Source: Nitrospiraceae bacterium | GTDB lineage: Bacteria > Nitrospirota > Nitrospiria > Nitrospirales > Nitrospiraceae | Length of the DNA stretch: 57,380 bases | Assembly: GCA_035623075.1 (NCBI GenBank) | Contig: DASPUC010000009.1 | Coordinates: 1 to 57,380 of the forward strand | Direction: 5' to 3' | Shown here: one piece after another, positions 18,150-26,769 of the stretch | Numbering within the stretch: the stretch's first letter is position 1 | How the letters are laid out: every line of letters starts with the position of its first letter | The notes under the pieces: generated by a model | The model's database searches: none | Seen by the model: only the letters and a program-made list of their open reading frames with translations | Told to the model about the DNA's origin: nothing | Program-made: the position numbers and the translations under genes

Positions 18150-18415
18150 TGGGTGAACCAGTACATATGCCGCTTCGCCGAAAGACTGACCGTGCACCAC
18201 ACTCTGTCCGCAGCGTGGGAGTTCCCCGTGGCTTCGTCTCCGTTCACCCACGGGATCTAGTCGGCCGATCGTGCGATGGATCCGGAGTTGATTATGCGCT
18301 TTTCCTGAGCACTACCGTAGATCGTTCCTGACTACTCTATCGCCGGGCTTCCCCTCCTCTCGACCAATCCCGCGCGGAACACCCCCCGTTCGGTTTAGCA
18401 GCACTTCGTCAGTAA

Positions 18416-18455
18416 CCCCGATACCAATTGAACGTACGACCCGCAGTTTAGAAAT
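18416..18455 (-). repeat. Inverted partial copy of the tRNA-Arg 3' half (possible att remnant)
   Basis: Read on the minus strand, this segment matches tRNA-Arg(CCT) from the anticodon loop to the acceptor stem with about five differences, including a deleted C in the anticodon loop; the blocks GGGTCGTACGTTCAATT and TATCGGGG are shared. It lacks the 5' half, so it is not a functional tRNA. It lies in the gene-poor 18150-18660 gap, in which I see no coding sequence. Confidence 0.8.
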
Positions 18456-18617
18456 TCGAGTCCGCCCAGGCTGACCAAGCCGGTGCCTGACTCCCATTGC
18501 AAATGGTGCAACTACAGCGGTCAGGGCACTAACCGCCGGTTTCTCCAACCGTCCCAACTTACGCAAAAGACCCCGCGTCTCCCTCCAATCATCCACTGCA
18601 GGCTTTCCTGTGTTTTC

Positions 18618-18646
18618 TTGCCACGTTGTAAGGGCTGGTCTAGACT
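18618..18646 (+). promoter_or_regulatory. Predicted promoter of the 18661 gene
   Basis: TTGCCA (18618-18623), 17 bases, TAGACT (18641-18646). The ATG at 18661 is only 15 bases further on, with no ribosome binding site, so the transcript could be nearly leaderless. Confidence 0.5.
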
Positions 18647-18660
18647 GCTCTTCACACCTT

Positions 18661-19974
18661 ATGGCACGCACACGATCAGCCGAACGGTCGCGATCGAAGG
18701 CCGTTGCACTGGAAGACATCGCCCGTGCAGTGGAGCAGTTCCAAGAGCTCCTCGCATTGGTAGAAGATTTCGGACGGGAGGGCTTTCCTTACCGCGACGC
18801 AGCCAGGGCCCGCGCGGAGCTTCGACTCCGTGAATGCATCCGGCGAGCCTTCGGAGACAAGTCTCCGGAATTCCAGACGCATCGCAACTACAAACTCCTT
18901 GTCGGCAACGCACAAGAAACCAAACAGAGCCTGTCCTTCATCAAGGCACTCATGGCGGCGCTGGAAGACAAGAAACTCGAATTGCAGGGGCTCAAGCCTA
19001 TCCCGCCGCCGGAACCACCGGCGCCAACACCGCCTCCAATGCCGGCTCGTCCACCGCAGATGAAGTTGGTTCCGCCGACAACTCCAACAGCCCAGGTCAC
19101 GATTACCCCAGCGGCCCCCGTTGTTCCTCCACCCATGACAGTATCCGTCGCACTGACGACCAATCTTGATATGGCGGCGGCTTCGCAGGCACCACCTCCG
19201 TCAGTACAGAGCGCGCCCGCTCCACCTGCAGCGACGAAGCCTAGTGCACCAGCGCCAACACCGCCGCCTCCTCCCGCTCCCGCGATGAAACCGGCTGTCG
19301 AGGCGAAATCGGCTCCACCTCCCCAACTGCCGGAACCTCCGGCCGTCCAACCGAGTGCCAAGCAAGCCCCTGTGGCACAAACACAGGCAGCGCCTCCTCC
19401 CGTTCAACCGCCAGTCACGCAGCCCAAGGCTGAGGCTCCGCCGGCACCGGCATCCCAACCAGCACCCTCAACCGAAGCCGCTTCGAAACCCACGCCGGCT
19501 GTCTTCCTGAGCAGCCAGGAAGCGCAGGACTTCGTCAAGCACCTCTGCAATCGATTTCACGCTGTCGCGCGTCAACTACGTCTGCGCAAGGAATACCGGG
19601 CCACGCTGGATGTCGAAGACGAATTCGACGCCCAAGATCTACTGCTTGCCATGCTCCGGCTTCAGTTCGATGACGTGGAGACGGATGAATGGACCCCGGA
19701 GTACGCTGAAGGGTCGCCGCGCAAGACGTTCCTCCTCAACCATGGCCGTCTGGCCATCATCGTCAAGAAAACGCGCCCGGGCCTCACGGCAAAAGAACTT
19801 TCCGATCAAATCAAGACTGACGCGATACGCTACAGCGGTCGCAACCGGTGTGCCGCGCTCTTGTGCTTCATCTACGATCCGGAAGGTCGCATCGGGAACC
19901 CCCGCGGCCTCGAAGCCGATCTCACGAGCGTGAGCGATCAATTCACCGTCGACGTCCTCGTCACTCCCAAATGA
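18661..19974 (+). CDS. DpnII/MboI-type PD-(D/E)XK fold protein with apparently lost catalytic acids
   Basis: 437 residues from ATG 18661 (MARTRSAERS). Residues 1-110 are a helical N-terminal domain; residues about 115-300 are a long Pro/Ala/Gln-rich linker; the C-terminal 150 residues match the DpnII/MboI-like restriction-endonuclease fold (LCNRFHAVARQLRLRKEYR, DAQDLLLAMLRLQFDDV, EWTPEYAEGS, LLCFIYDPEGRIGNP). Active members have Asp in the RxDFLL strand and Glu in the IVIEVKK strand; here these read RKTFLL and LAIIVKK (T356 and I367), so nuclease activity is probably lost while the Lys stays. It lies six bases upstream of the RAM-domain gene. A structural or binding role is inferred. Confidence 0.78.
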   Translation: MARTRSAERSRSKAVALEDIARAVEQFQELLALVEDFGREGFPYRDAARARAELRLRECIRRAFGDKSPEFQTHRNYKLLVGNAQETKQSLSFIKALMAALEDKKLELQGLKPIPPPEPPAPTPPPMPARPPQMKLVPPTTPTAQVTITPAAPVVPPPMTVSVALTTNLDMAAASQAPPPSVQSAPAPPAATKPSAPAPTPPPPPAPAMKPAVEAKSAPPPQLPEPPAVQPSAKQAPVAQTQAAPPPVQPPVTQPKAEAPPAPASQPAPSTEAASKPTPAVFLSSQEAQDFVKHLCNRFHAVARQLRLRKEYRATLDVEDEFDAQDLLLAMLRLQFDDVETDEWTPEYAEGSPRKTFLLNHGRLAIIVKKTRPGLTAKELSDQIKTDAIRYSGRNRCAALLCFIYDPEGRIGNPRGLEADLTSVSDQFTVDVLVTPK

Positions 19975-19980
19975 GGTGAT

Positions 19981-20397
19981 ATGAAAAAAGCTAGATCGGC
20001 CAATGCCGTGACTCCGCTTCCGACCTCGGACAAACCCTTGCCTTCATTGACAAGGGTATCGGGGGTCCGCTACGTTGACGGCCAACCGGTGATCTCATCC
20101 ATACCCTGTACCATTCACACGCCGGTCGACGGGGGAATTGTCATGGCGGATCGGGCCTATGTGATGATCAACGTGCAACCAGGCCAAACGAGCGCGGTCG
20201 CGCGAGCCCTCGCCGAGATCAAGCAGATCAAGACCATCGACCCCTGCTGGGGAAAGCCGGATATCATCGTCGTCGTCGAGGTCTCGGACCAGGATGCGCT
20301 CAGCCAATTGGTCTTGAGCAGGATTCACGCCATCCCCGGCGTCACACAGACGGACACTCACCTCGTCTACCGACTCAAGGAGGCCGCGGGCAAGTGA
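19981..20397 (+). CDS. Stand-alone Lrp/AsnC ligand-binding (RAM) domain protein
   Basis: 138 residues with GAGGTG just upstream of the ATG. Residues about 55-135 form the Lrp/AsnC C-terminal RAM domain (AYVMINVQPGQTSAVARALAEI, CWGKPDIIVVVEVSDQDALSQLV, IPGVTQTDTHLVY). No helix-turn-helix is present; the first 50 residues are low-complexity, Pro/Ser-rich. Such stand-alone RAM proteins bind small ligands such as amino acids and can modulate partners. The next gene starts at a GTG overlapping its stop (GTGA), indicating an operon with the nuclease-fold protein and the lipoprotein. Confidence 0.85.
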   Translation: MKKARSANAVTPLPTSDKPLPSLTRVSGVRYVDGQPVISSIPCTIHTPVDGGIVMADRAYVMINVQPGQTSAVARALAEIKQIKTIDPCWGKPDIIVVVEVSDQDALSQLVLSRIHAIPGVTQTDTHLVYRLKEAAGK

Positions 20398-20840
20398 TCC
20401 GGTCATTTCGCCTGGCAGTTCTGATATCCCTCCTCGCCTCCGCCCTGGCCTGCGCCGGTCCAGCGATGCAGCATGAACCGGACGTCATCGACGTCACACT
20501 CCCTATTCCCGCAGATCAGGTCACAACCGCGGTCGTGCAGGTGCTGACGGATGGAGGATACGACGTGGACCGGAAGGATGATCAGACGCTGACGACCGGC
20601 TATCGAGAGGAAATGCCCGGGCCGTGGGATTGGCTATTGCGTTGGCGATTCGGCACGGGACGAAGTCGCGTGGAGGCGAATGTCACACCGGCCACCGAAC
20701 AGTCGGCGAGGCTCCGGCTTTCGGTACAGTACGAAGGCAAAGACGGGTTGTTCACTCGATGGGAGGATTCTCCGACAGCGCTTCCTCAGAGTGCCGAGAA
20801 CCAGTTGCGGCTGATCAAGAACGCGTTGCACATTCTCTAG
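20394..20840 (+). CDS. Putative lipoprotein, unknown function
   Basis: GTG start at 20394 overlapping the previous stop by four bases. 148 residues with a signal ending in a lipobox (ASALAC, Cys at about residue 20), so it is probably lipid-anchored in the envelope. The mature part is a small alpha/beta domain (VIDVTLPIPADQVTTAVVQVLTDGGYDVDRKDDQTLTTGY) that resembles the fold of periplasmic NlpC/BamC-like lipoprotein domains. It ends two bases from the convergent NtrC-type regulator, with no room for a terminator. Confidence 0.72.
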   Translation: MIRSFRLAVLISLLASALACAGPAMQHEPDVIDVTLPIPADQVTTAVVQVLTDGGYDVDRKDDQTLTTGYREEMPGPWDWLLRWRFGTGRSRVEANVTPATEQSARLRLSVQYEGKDGLFTRWEDSPTALPQSAENQLRLIKNALHIL

Positions 20841-20842
20841 AG

Positions 20843-22264
20843 TCAGCTTCCTTCCTTCTCCCCTCCGTCGGGATCATCTCCCAATTCCAGGCCGAAGCGC
20901 TCAGCCATCCGATACAACGTCCGCCGGTCGATCCCCAGAATTTTAGCTGCTTTCACTTTATTCCCTTTGGTTTCTTTCAACACGCGAATCAAGTGACGCT
21001 TCTCGACCTCCTCCAACGTCAGACAAACCTCATCATGTTGATCGCTCCCGTCGCTCTTGTCGCTCGCCGGTGATTCCGCCTGATGCAGCGCAGCCGGCAA
21101 GTCGTCCGGCGTCAACAAGGGACCGTGGCTCAGCGAGACGGCGCGCTCAATGGCATTCTCCAGTTCCCTCACGTTGCCCGGCCAGCGGTATTGCCTCAGT
21201 AGCGCCATGGTTTCGGGGAGAAAACCTCGCACTGCGCGCGCCGACCCACCAGCGTATTTCTGCAAGAAATGATGAGCCAGCATCGGAATGTCTTCTTTTC
21301 TCTCCGTCAATGTCGGAAGGGTGATGCGGACGACGTTCAGCCGATAGTAGAGGTCGTCCCGGAATTTCCCTTCTTTGACGAATTGCTCCAGATCCCGATT
21401 GGTCGCCGCGATGATGCGCACATCGACCTTGAGAGAGCTCGTGCCGCCCACACGGCGGACTTCGTGATCCTGCATCACCCGGAGCAGTTTGACCTGAAGT
21501 GCCGGCCCTAAATCGCCGATTTCATCCAGGAACAAGGTTCCGCCGTTCGCCGCTTCAAACAGGCCGGCTTTGGTCCCCGCCGCGCCGGTGAACGCCCCTT
21601 TTTCGTAGCCGAACATCTCCGATTCCAGCAACGTATCCGGCAACGCTCCGCAGTTGACCGGAATAAACGGCTTCTCGCGCCGCGGGCTGTTGGCATGGAT
21701 CGCCCGCGCAATGAGCTCCTTGCCCGTTCCACTCTCACCTTGCAACAGGACGGTGCTGCGGCCTTCGGACACACGGGCCACCAGCTTGTACACTTCCAAC
21801 ATCGCAGGGCTGCTGCCCACCAAAGGAGACCAGTCTTCACGCCCTTTCAGTTCGTCACGATAGCGGGCGTTTTCACGGACGAGTTGGGAGTGATCCAAGC
21901 TCCGCCGAACGACCAGTTTGATTTCTTCTTTCTTGAACGGCTTGGCGAGATAGTCGTAGGCCCCCTGCTTGATGGCTTCGATCGCTCCTTCCAGTGAGCC
22001 GAAGGACGTGAGAAGCACGATTGACGTATCCGGACTGAATCGTTTGAACTCCCGCAGCACGGTCAATCCATCGACCGTGCCCATCTTGATGTCGGTGAGC
22101 ACCACGTCAACTCGGCTGCGACGGCCCCGTTCGATGGCCTCTTCACCGTTCGAGAAGGCTTCCACCTCATAGCCCTCTTTCTTTAGGGCATCGGCAAGAA
22201 GATCCCGTGCGACGGCATCGTCATCGACCACGAGAATCTTGGCAGTCTCCATGGTTTCCTTCAT
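20843..22264 (-). CDS. NtrC-family sigma54-dependent response regulator
   Basis: 473 residues with a receiver domain (phospho-acceptor D58 in VLTDIKMG), an AAA+ domain with Walker A GESGTGKE and the sigma54-contact GAFTGA loop, and a C-terminal Fis-type helix-turn-helix (NKVKAAKILGIDRRTLYRMAERFGL). It should activate sigma54 promoters in response to phosphorylation. Its ATG overlaps the stop of the kinase gene (ATGA at 22261-22264), so the pair is translationally coupled. The target promoters cannot be read here. Confidence 0.96.
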   Translation of the reverse strand: MKETMETAKILVVDDDAVARDLLADALKKEGYEVEAFSNGEEAIERGRRSRVDVVLTDIKMGTVDGLTVLREFKRFSPDTSIVLLTSFGSLEGAIEAIKQGAYDYLAKPFKKEEIKLVVRRSLDHSQLVRENARYRDELKGREDWSPLVGSSPAMLEVYKLVARVSEGRSTVLLQGESGTGKELIARAIHANSPRREKPFIPVNCGALPDTLLESEMFGYEKGAFTGAAGTKAGLFEAANGGTLFLDEIGDLGPALQVKLLRVMQDHEVRRVGGTSSLKVDVRIIAATNRDLEQFVKEGKFRDDLYYRLNVVRITLPTLTERKEDIPMLAHHFLQKYAGGSARAVRGFLPETMALLRQYRWPGNVRELENAIERAVSLSHGPLLTPDDLPAALHQAESPASDKSDGSDQHDEVCLTLEEVEKRHLIRVLKETKGNKVKAAKILGIDRRTLYRMAERFGLELGDDPDGGEKEGS

Positions 22265-23412
22265 GCGACAGGGACTGAATCAGAGAGTAATCCCGGCAGA
22301 GAAATAGTCACGGCGGTACCCCTGCCGATGGTGCTTTCCAGCGACAACAGGCCCCCGTGCGCGACCACGATCTCCCGGCTCAAGAATAACCCTAAGCCTG
22401 TTCCGGTGCCAACCGCCTTGGTCGTAAAAAACGGCTCGAAGGCTTTTTCCACATCCTCAGGCGGCATCCCGCAGCCCGTGTCACGCACGGTGATTGTCAC
22501 CATCGTCGTCATGGCATCGGCCATCCGCCTGCCGCTCTCAAGTTCTTCAGCGGACGGCGACCTGGTTCCTCCTCCGACAACGACCGATCCCGCCGTCGGA
22601 GTAGCCGCGAGCGCATTCGTCAGCAGATTCACCAGGACCTGATGAATCTTTTCCGCATCGGCCCACACGAGAGGCAACGATCCGGTCCGCTCAACCGTCA
22701 GGCCCACACCCTTTGCATGAAACGCCGGCTCCATCAGGGCGACCACCGGATGGATCACTTGCTCCACCGGAACCCAGGTCGCCTCCGGCTTTCGCTGTCT
22801 GGTCGAAGAGAGGAGGTCTTGGATGATACGGACGACCCGACCGAGTTGGTCCTCGATGACGGACACCCGTTTCTTCATATCCGGTGTCACGCCTGCTTCC
22901 TCACCCAATGCCTGCACATGCCAGGCAATCGAGTGAAGAGGCGTGCCCACTTCATGCGCCACAGAGGCAACCATCTGGCCGACAGCAGCCAACCGCTCGG
23001 ATCGATTCAATTGATCCTTCACCTCGACGAGTTGGGCATTCGCCCGAAGCAAATCCTCCGTCTGGTGGGCGAGCGCCGCCCGTGCCGCCTCTTCCCGCGC
23101 CTTCCGTTCTTCCCACGTCATTCCGATGTAGGCCACAACCAGGAGAACGCCCGCGACCACGGTGCGATTGATCACAGCGGCTTGGAACCGGCCCGGTTTG
23201 GTAGGTTGCATCAAGCCGAGGTATGTTGCGGCAAGACAGGCCACGACAGTCACCAACATCAGTGTGCGACTACGCAGCGTCGCGACCAGAAGAATCGGCA
23301 ACACCAGGCCGTAGGCCCCGACGATATTCGCCGGCGCCACGGCTTCCAGAACGACGATCGCGAGAAACACCGTCGCCGCAATCGCCAACACGATACGATG
23401 TTGTTTGATCAT
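22261..23412 (-). CDS. Membrane sensor histidine kinase
   Basis: 383 residues from ATG 23412 (MIKQHRIVLA); a TTG at 23427 is an alternative. Three or four N-terminal membrane helices (IVLAIAATVFLAIVVLEAV, GLVLPILLVATL, LMLVTVVACLAATYLGL, TVVAGVLLVVAYIGM) with no large periplasmic loop, a short coiled coil, the HisKA box SVAHEVGTPLHSI with the phosphorylated His, and the HATPase boxes NLLTNAL, DTGCGM and GTGLGLFLSREI. It should phosphorylate the coupled NtrC-type regulator. Sensing is probably in or near the membrane. Confidence 0.94.
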   Translation of the reverse strand: MIKQHRIVLAIAATVFLAIVVLEAVAPANIVGAYGLVLPILLVATLRSRTLMLVTVVACLAATYLGLMQPTKPGRFQAAVINRTVVAGVLLVVAYIGMTWEERKAREEAARAALAHQTEDLLRANAQLVEVKDQLNRSERLAAVGQMVASVAHEVGTPLHSIAWHVQALGEEAGVTPDMKKRVSVIEDQLGRVVRIIQDLLSSTRQRKPEATWVPVEQVIHPVVALMEPAFHAKGVGLTVERTGSLPLVWADAEKIHQVLVNLLTNALAATPTAGSVVVGGGTRSPSAEELESGRRMADAMTTMVTITVRDTGCGMPPEDVEKAFEPFFTTKAVGTGTGLGLFLSREIVVAHGGLLSLESTIGRGTAVTISLPGLLSDSVPVA

Positions 23413-23430
23413 CGTGCGAGAGAGCAAATC

Positions 23431-23539
23431 GCAGGACGCTCAAAATGCCGTCCAGCGAGGAAGCGACGCGTACTCGGTTCCGTACGTGGTGCCTCTGAGC
23501 GATGCGAGAACGAAGCCGAACGGTTTTTCAGCGTCCTGC
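23431..23539. repeat. 109-bp element with terminal inverted repeats
   Basis: GCAGGACGCTCAAAA at 23431-23445 and TTTTTCAGCGTCCTGC at 23524-23539 are inverted copies with one mismatch and bound a GC-rich core. It lies between the malQ and kinase genes. It resembles the dispersed, MITE-like intergenic repeats that I recall in Nitrospira genomes; only this copy is visible here. Confidence 0.65.
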
Positions 23540-23549
23540 TAGAAGCGTC

Positions 23550-25799
23550 TTACATGAGAGGGCGCACTGAACGCAAGGCATCTCCCAACTGGCCGAGCTG
23601 ATCGTCGCGAACCAATTCACCAACCTGAATACTGTATTTCCGCGACCAATTGGGATGGCTTTCCACGGTCCCCGGCACATTGGTTTGCGAGAGATCGCCG
23701 AATGCGTCTTCGAGATTCGCAATAACGATCCAGGACGGCGTCTTCGCAAGATACGTGTGAATCGCCCGGCAAAGCTCCGGAGTCATCATCGGAACCGTCG
23801 CACCATTCTCAGTCATCCCGTCAGGAAGCAGCCCCTCTCGCTTGAGCGCACCGAGAATTATGGTCTTTTCGCGATCACGCTCCTCCCAAGCTTTCCGGCG
23901 CGCCGCCTCATCGGCAAAGGCTCCCAGTCCCGCGCGGACTCGGAGATCCTCGCCGGACCAATAACCGGTCAACGTTGGGAGATCGTGAGTCCCCACCACC
24001 GCCAGCGCTTGAGCAGGATATTGGGCAGGGGTCTTCCAAGAACCGTCCCACGACTGCTCGAAGTAGAAGACGCAATAGGACAGAATCTTGGCGTGAGCCA
24101 GATGCTCGCGAATCCAATCGGGCACGGTGCCCAAGTCCTCACCGATCACGACGGCTTTGGCCCGGACACTTTCCAAGGCCACGATCGCCAGCAATTCCTC
24201 GAAGGGATAGTGGACATAGGCCCCGGTCCGCGCCGGCTGACCTCTCGGAATCCAGAACAGGCGGAACAACGCCATCACGTGGTCGAGACGGATCGCCCCG
24301 CCGAATCGGAGATTATTCCGTAGTATCCGGATAAACATGTCGTACCGAGTCGCACGCAAGCGATGTGGATCAATTGGCGGCAATCCCCAATTTTGCCCTT
24401 CCGGCCCCAACGCATCCGGTGGAGCCCCACAGTCGGCCCCTAAGGCAAAGATCTGTTGATACATCCAGACATCAGCTCCCGTGCGGTCGGTTCCGAGCGC
24501 CAGATCGTGATACAACCCGACCGGCATCGGAATTTGTCCCGTCTGTCGTTTCAACTCACCCAGCTGCTCGGCGGCGACCCACTGGACATATTGGTGGAAG
24601 CGGACCCGCTTCCGATGGCGGCGTCCGTACTCGCGCACCGCGACGCCGGGAGACAGCAATTGTTTCGGCCAGTCGGGCCACACGCTCGACGGCGCGCGCA
24701 GCATGCGACGTTCTTCTTCGATCGTTTGGAATGTCGCAAACAGTTCGAGCGGCTCTCCCTCGGCCTGGATGAACCGCTCCAACAACCAGGCCCGCGGGGT
24801 CTGCGGTTTAAGATCCGGCTCCTCTCCGGTATAGCCCTCCTTTAAAAATTGTCGATACGCGAGGTCCAGCATCGAGCGTTTCGCCGCCGCGATCGCTTCG
24901 TAATCAACACGTCGATCCTCGCGCCACGTCTTCAGCTTGGCTTGGAACTCCGGCGATTGGTATCGCCGTTGCGCCTCGTCGGATCCCCAAAATTCCGGCA
25001 GTCGCTCAAGGTCGATATAGAGGTCATTGAGATACAATCGGCTGACCGGGGAGTATGGGCTGATGTGATGAGGGGCCCTATTGCGCAAGGCATGGAGGGG
25101 ATTGAGCCCAATCACGCTGGCGCCGAGAGTTTCACCAGCCCACGAGATAATCTTGCCAAGGTCGGTAAAATCGCCGCACCCCCAGTTACGATCGGACGAG
25201 AGTGAATAGAGTTGCAGGGCCAGTCCCCAGACCCGAAAGTGCCCCTCGAAGATCAGGGGAAGATAACAATGGCGGGGCGCAACAATCAGACGAGCAGTGG
25301 CGAGTCCTCCTCCGACAAGCCCGTCCCCACGAACCGTCATATCATAGTAGCCAAAGGAAAGACCCTCCGGCGCCGGCACATCCACACGTATATGACGCCG
25401 CCCCTCGAGAAAACGCACGTCAACCGGCGTGAGCCCAGGACCAAGGTGACCGCTCTGAACGTCGGCACCATGCTCGTCACGCACCGTCCACTGGAGTAGA
25501 CTGATGGACTCCTTCCCATCATCAAGAGCGAGAGTGCAGACTAACTTGACTCCCGCCTGTCCCTCTCGAATGACGAGCACCGGCTCGCAAGCCTGACGCC
25601 ACTCACGCTCCTCCCACTCCCGCAGGGCCGTCGCCAACGCTTCCTCCGAATCGACACGAAATCCCATCGCGGTGAGGATGGCGCGCTTCGTCTCATCGCT
25701 CGTGACGTGCTTGACCCCGGCGATGTCGTGATAGTCCGGCTGGATGCCCACCTGTTCGGCAAGCTGGCTCAGAAGGGAATTCCCTGTCGGATCAAACAT
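23550..25799 (-). CDS. malQ: 4-alpha-glucanotransferase (amylomaltase), GH77
   Basis: 749 residues from ATG 25799 (MFDPTGNSLL). The enzyme transfers maltooligosaccharide units between alpha-glucans. GH77 signatures: SDRNWGCGDFTDL near the barrel start, NPLHALRNRAPHHISPYSPVSR, FIRILRNNLRFGGAIRLDHVMALFRLFWIPRG (contains the catalytic Asp), and VVIGEDLGTVPDWIREHL (catalytic Glu), then VVGTHDLPTL. The long form with an N-terminal extension of about 150 residues matches E. coli-type MalQ. With the glycogen phosphorylase at 5155-7314 it implies maltodextrin recycling; the two genes are unlinked here. Confidence 0.95.
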   Translation of the reverse strand: MFDPTGNSLLSQLAEQVGIQPDYHDIAGVKHVTSDETKRAILTAMGFRVDSEEALATALREWEEREWRQACEPVLVIREGQAGVKLVCTLALDDGKESISLLQWTVRDEHGADVQSGHLGPGLTPVDVRFLEGRRHIRVDVPAPEGLSFGYYDMTVRGDGLVGGGLATARLIVAPRHCYLPLIFEGHFRVWGLALQLYSLSSDRNWGCGDFTDLGKIISWAGETLGASVIGLNPLHALRNRAPHHISPYSPVSRLYLNDLYIDLERLPEFWGSDEAQRRYQSPEFQAKLKTWREDRRVDYEAIAAAKRSMLDLAYRQFLKEGYTGEEPDLKPQTPRAWLLERFIQAEGEPLELFATFQTIEEERRMLRAPSSVWPDWPKQLLSPGVAVREYGRRHRKRVRFHQYVQWVAAEQLGELKRQTGQIPMPVGLYHDLALGTDRTGADVWMYQQIFALGADCGAPPDALGPEGQNWGLPPIDPHRLRATRYDMFIRILRNNLRFGGAIRLDHVMALFRLFWIPRGQPARTGAYVHYPFEELLAIVALESVRAKAVVIGEDLGTVPDWIREHLAHAKILSYCVFYFEQSWDGSWKTPAQYPAQALAVVGTHDLPTLTGYWSGEDLRVRAGLGAFADEAARRKAWEERDREKTIILGALKREGLLPDGMTENGATVPMMTPELCRAIHTYLAKTPSWIVIANLEDAFGDLSQTNVPGTVESHPNWSRKYSIQVGELVRDDQLGQLGDALRSVRPLM

Positions 25800-25806
25800 G
25801 AAAATG

Positions 25807-25835
25807 AGTGTGAGTGAAGTAACAGGGCATGTCAA
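25807..25835 (-). promoter_or_regulatory. Predicted promoter of malQ
   Basis: Minus strand: perfect TTGACA (25830-25835), 17 bases, then CACACT (25807-25812), a weak -10. The ATG at 25799 lies about eight bases further on, so a leaderless malQ mRNA is possible. Confidence 0.45.
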
Positions 25836-25849
25836 GGCATCCTATTGTT

Positions 25850-25872
25850 CTTGCAGATAAAATTTGTACAAT
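25850..25872 (+). promoter_or_regulatory. Predicted promoter of the DUF72 gene
   Basis: TTGTTC followed after about 16 bases by TACAAT (25867-25872). The predicted start of transcription coincides with the ATG at 25879, again pointing to a leaderless transcript. It overlaps the divergent malQ promoter region. Confidence 0.45.
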
Positions 25873-25878
25873 GCCGTC

Positions 25879-26769
25879 ATGACAGTCCACCCCCGTGCGC
25901 GCTTCGGCACCAGCTCATGGGCCTATGAAGGATGGCAAGGATTGGTCTATCAACGAACCTATCCGAAAAGTCGCTTCAGCTCCGAGACGCTCGCCGAGTA
26001 TGCGAGCTACGCAGTCGAAGGCCGACCATTGTTTCAAACCGTCGGCATCGATCATTCCTTCTATCGACCGGCTGGAGCGAAGCAGCTGGCCCATTACGCC
26101 GACCAAGTCCCTAAAGACTTTCGCTTCTGTTCCAAGGTGTGGGAGCAGCTGACCGTTCCGATCTACGCAAATCTTCCCCGCTACGGCAGCAAGGCCGGGA
26201 AAGCCAATCCGAGATTTCTGGATGCCGGCGCGTTCCAGGATCTCGTACTCGCGCCGGCGCAAGAAGGTCTGGGATCGAAGCTCGGTCCCTTCATCTTTGA
26301 ATTCCAGCGATGGGGCTTGGAGCCGGCCTCGCTTCTGAAGGCGCTCGATGATTTTCTCGGGAAACTCCCATCCGGTCCGCAGTATGCGACAGAAGTTCGC
26401 AACCCCGCGCTGTTGGGGCCGCGCTATCGGGACATGCTACGAACCCATGGCGTCGCCCACGTCTATAATCATTGGACTTCGATGCCTCCCCTATCCGATC
26501 AACATCGTCTATTCGAGGACCGCTTCACGGCTCCTTTCGTTGTCATTCGGCTCCTCACGCCCCTCGGCCTTGCCTACGAAAAGGCCGTGGAGCGATATAA
26601 ACCCTACGACCGGATCGTCGCCGAACAACCTCGTATGAGACAAGACACGATCGCCCTGGTTCAGCACGCGATGGCATCAGGTACCTCGCCCTATGTCCTC
26701 GTCAACAATCGCGCAGAAGGTTGTGCCCCGCTGACCGTCCAAGCCCTCACCGCCGCACTCCAAAGATAA
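25879..26769 (+). CDS. DUF72 (YecE-like) protein
   Basis: 296 residues from ATG 25879 (MTVHPRARFGTSSW); a TTG at 25864 is in the promoter region. DUF72 features: GTSSWAYEGWQGLVYQ at the start, FQTVGIDHSFYRPAG, FRFCSKVWEQLT, then FIFEFQRWG, YATEVRNPALLGP and YVLVNNRAEGCAPLTVQAL. The family has a TIM-barrel-like fold, is widespread in bacteria and archaea, and has no agreed function. Transcribed divergently from malQ. Confidence 0.9.
   Translation: MTVHPRARFGTSSWAYEGWQGLVYQRTYPKSRFSSETLAEYASYAVEGRPLFQTVGIDHSFYRPAGAKQLAHYADQVPKDFRFCSKVWEQLTVPIYANLPRYGSKAGKANPRFLDAGAFQDLVLAPAQEGLGSKLGPFIFEFQRWGLEPASLLKALDDFLGKLPSGPQYATEVRNPALLGPRYRDMLRTHGVAHVYNHWTSMPPLSDQHRLFEDRFTAPFVVIRLLTPLGLAYEKAVERYKPYDRIVAEQPRMRQDTIALVQHAMASGTSPYVLVNNRAEGCAPLTVQALTAALQR

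Noticed and set aside
18888-19361. Long Gly/Ala-rich minus-strand ORF opposite the Pro-rich linker
   Set aside because: It is the mirror of the Pro/Ala-rich coding strand; no start signal.
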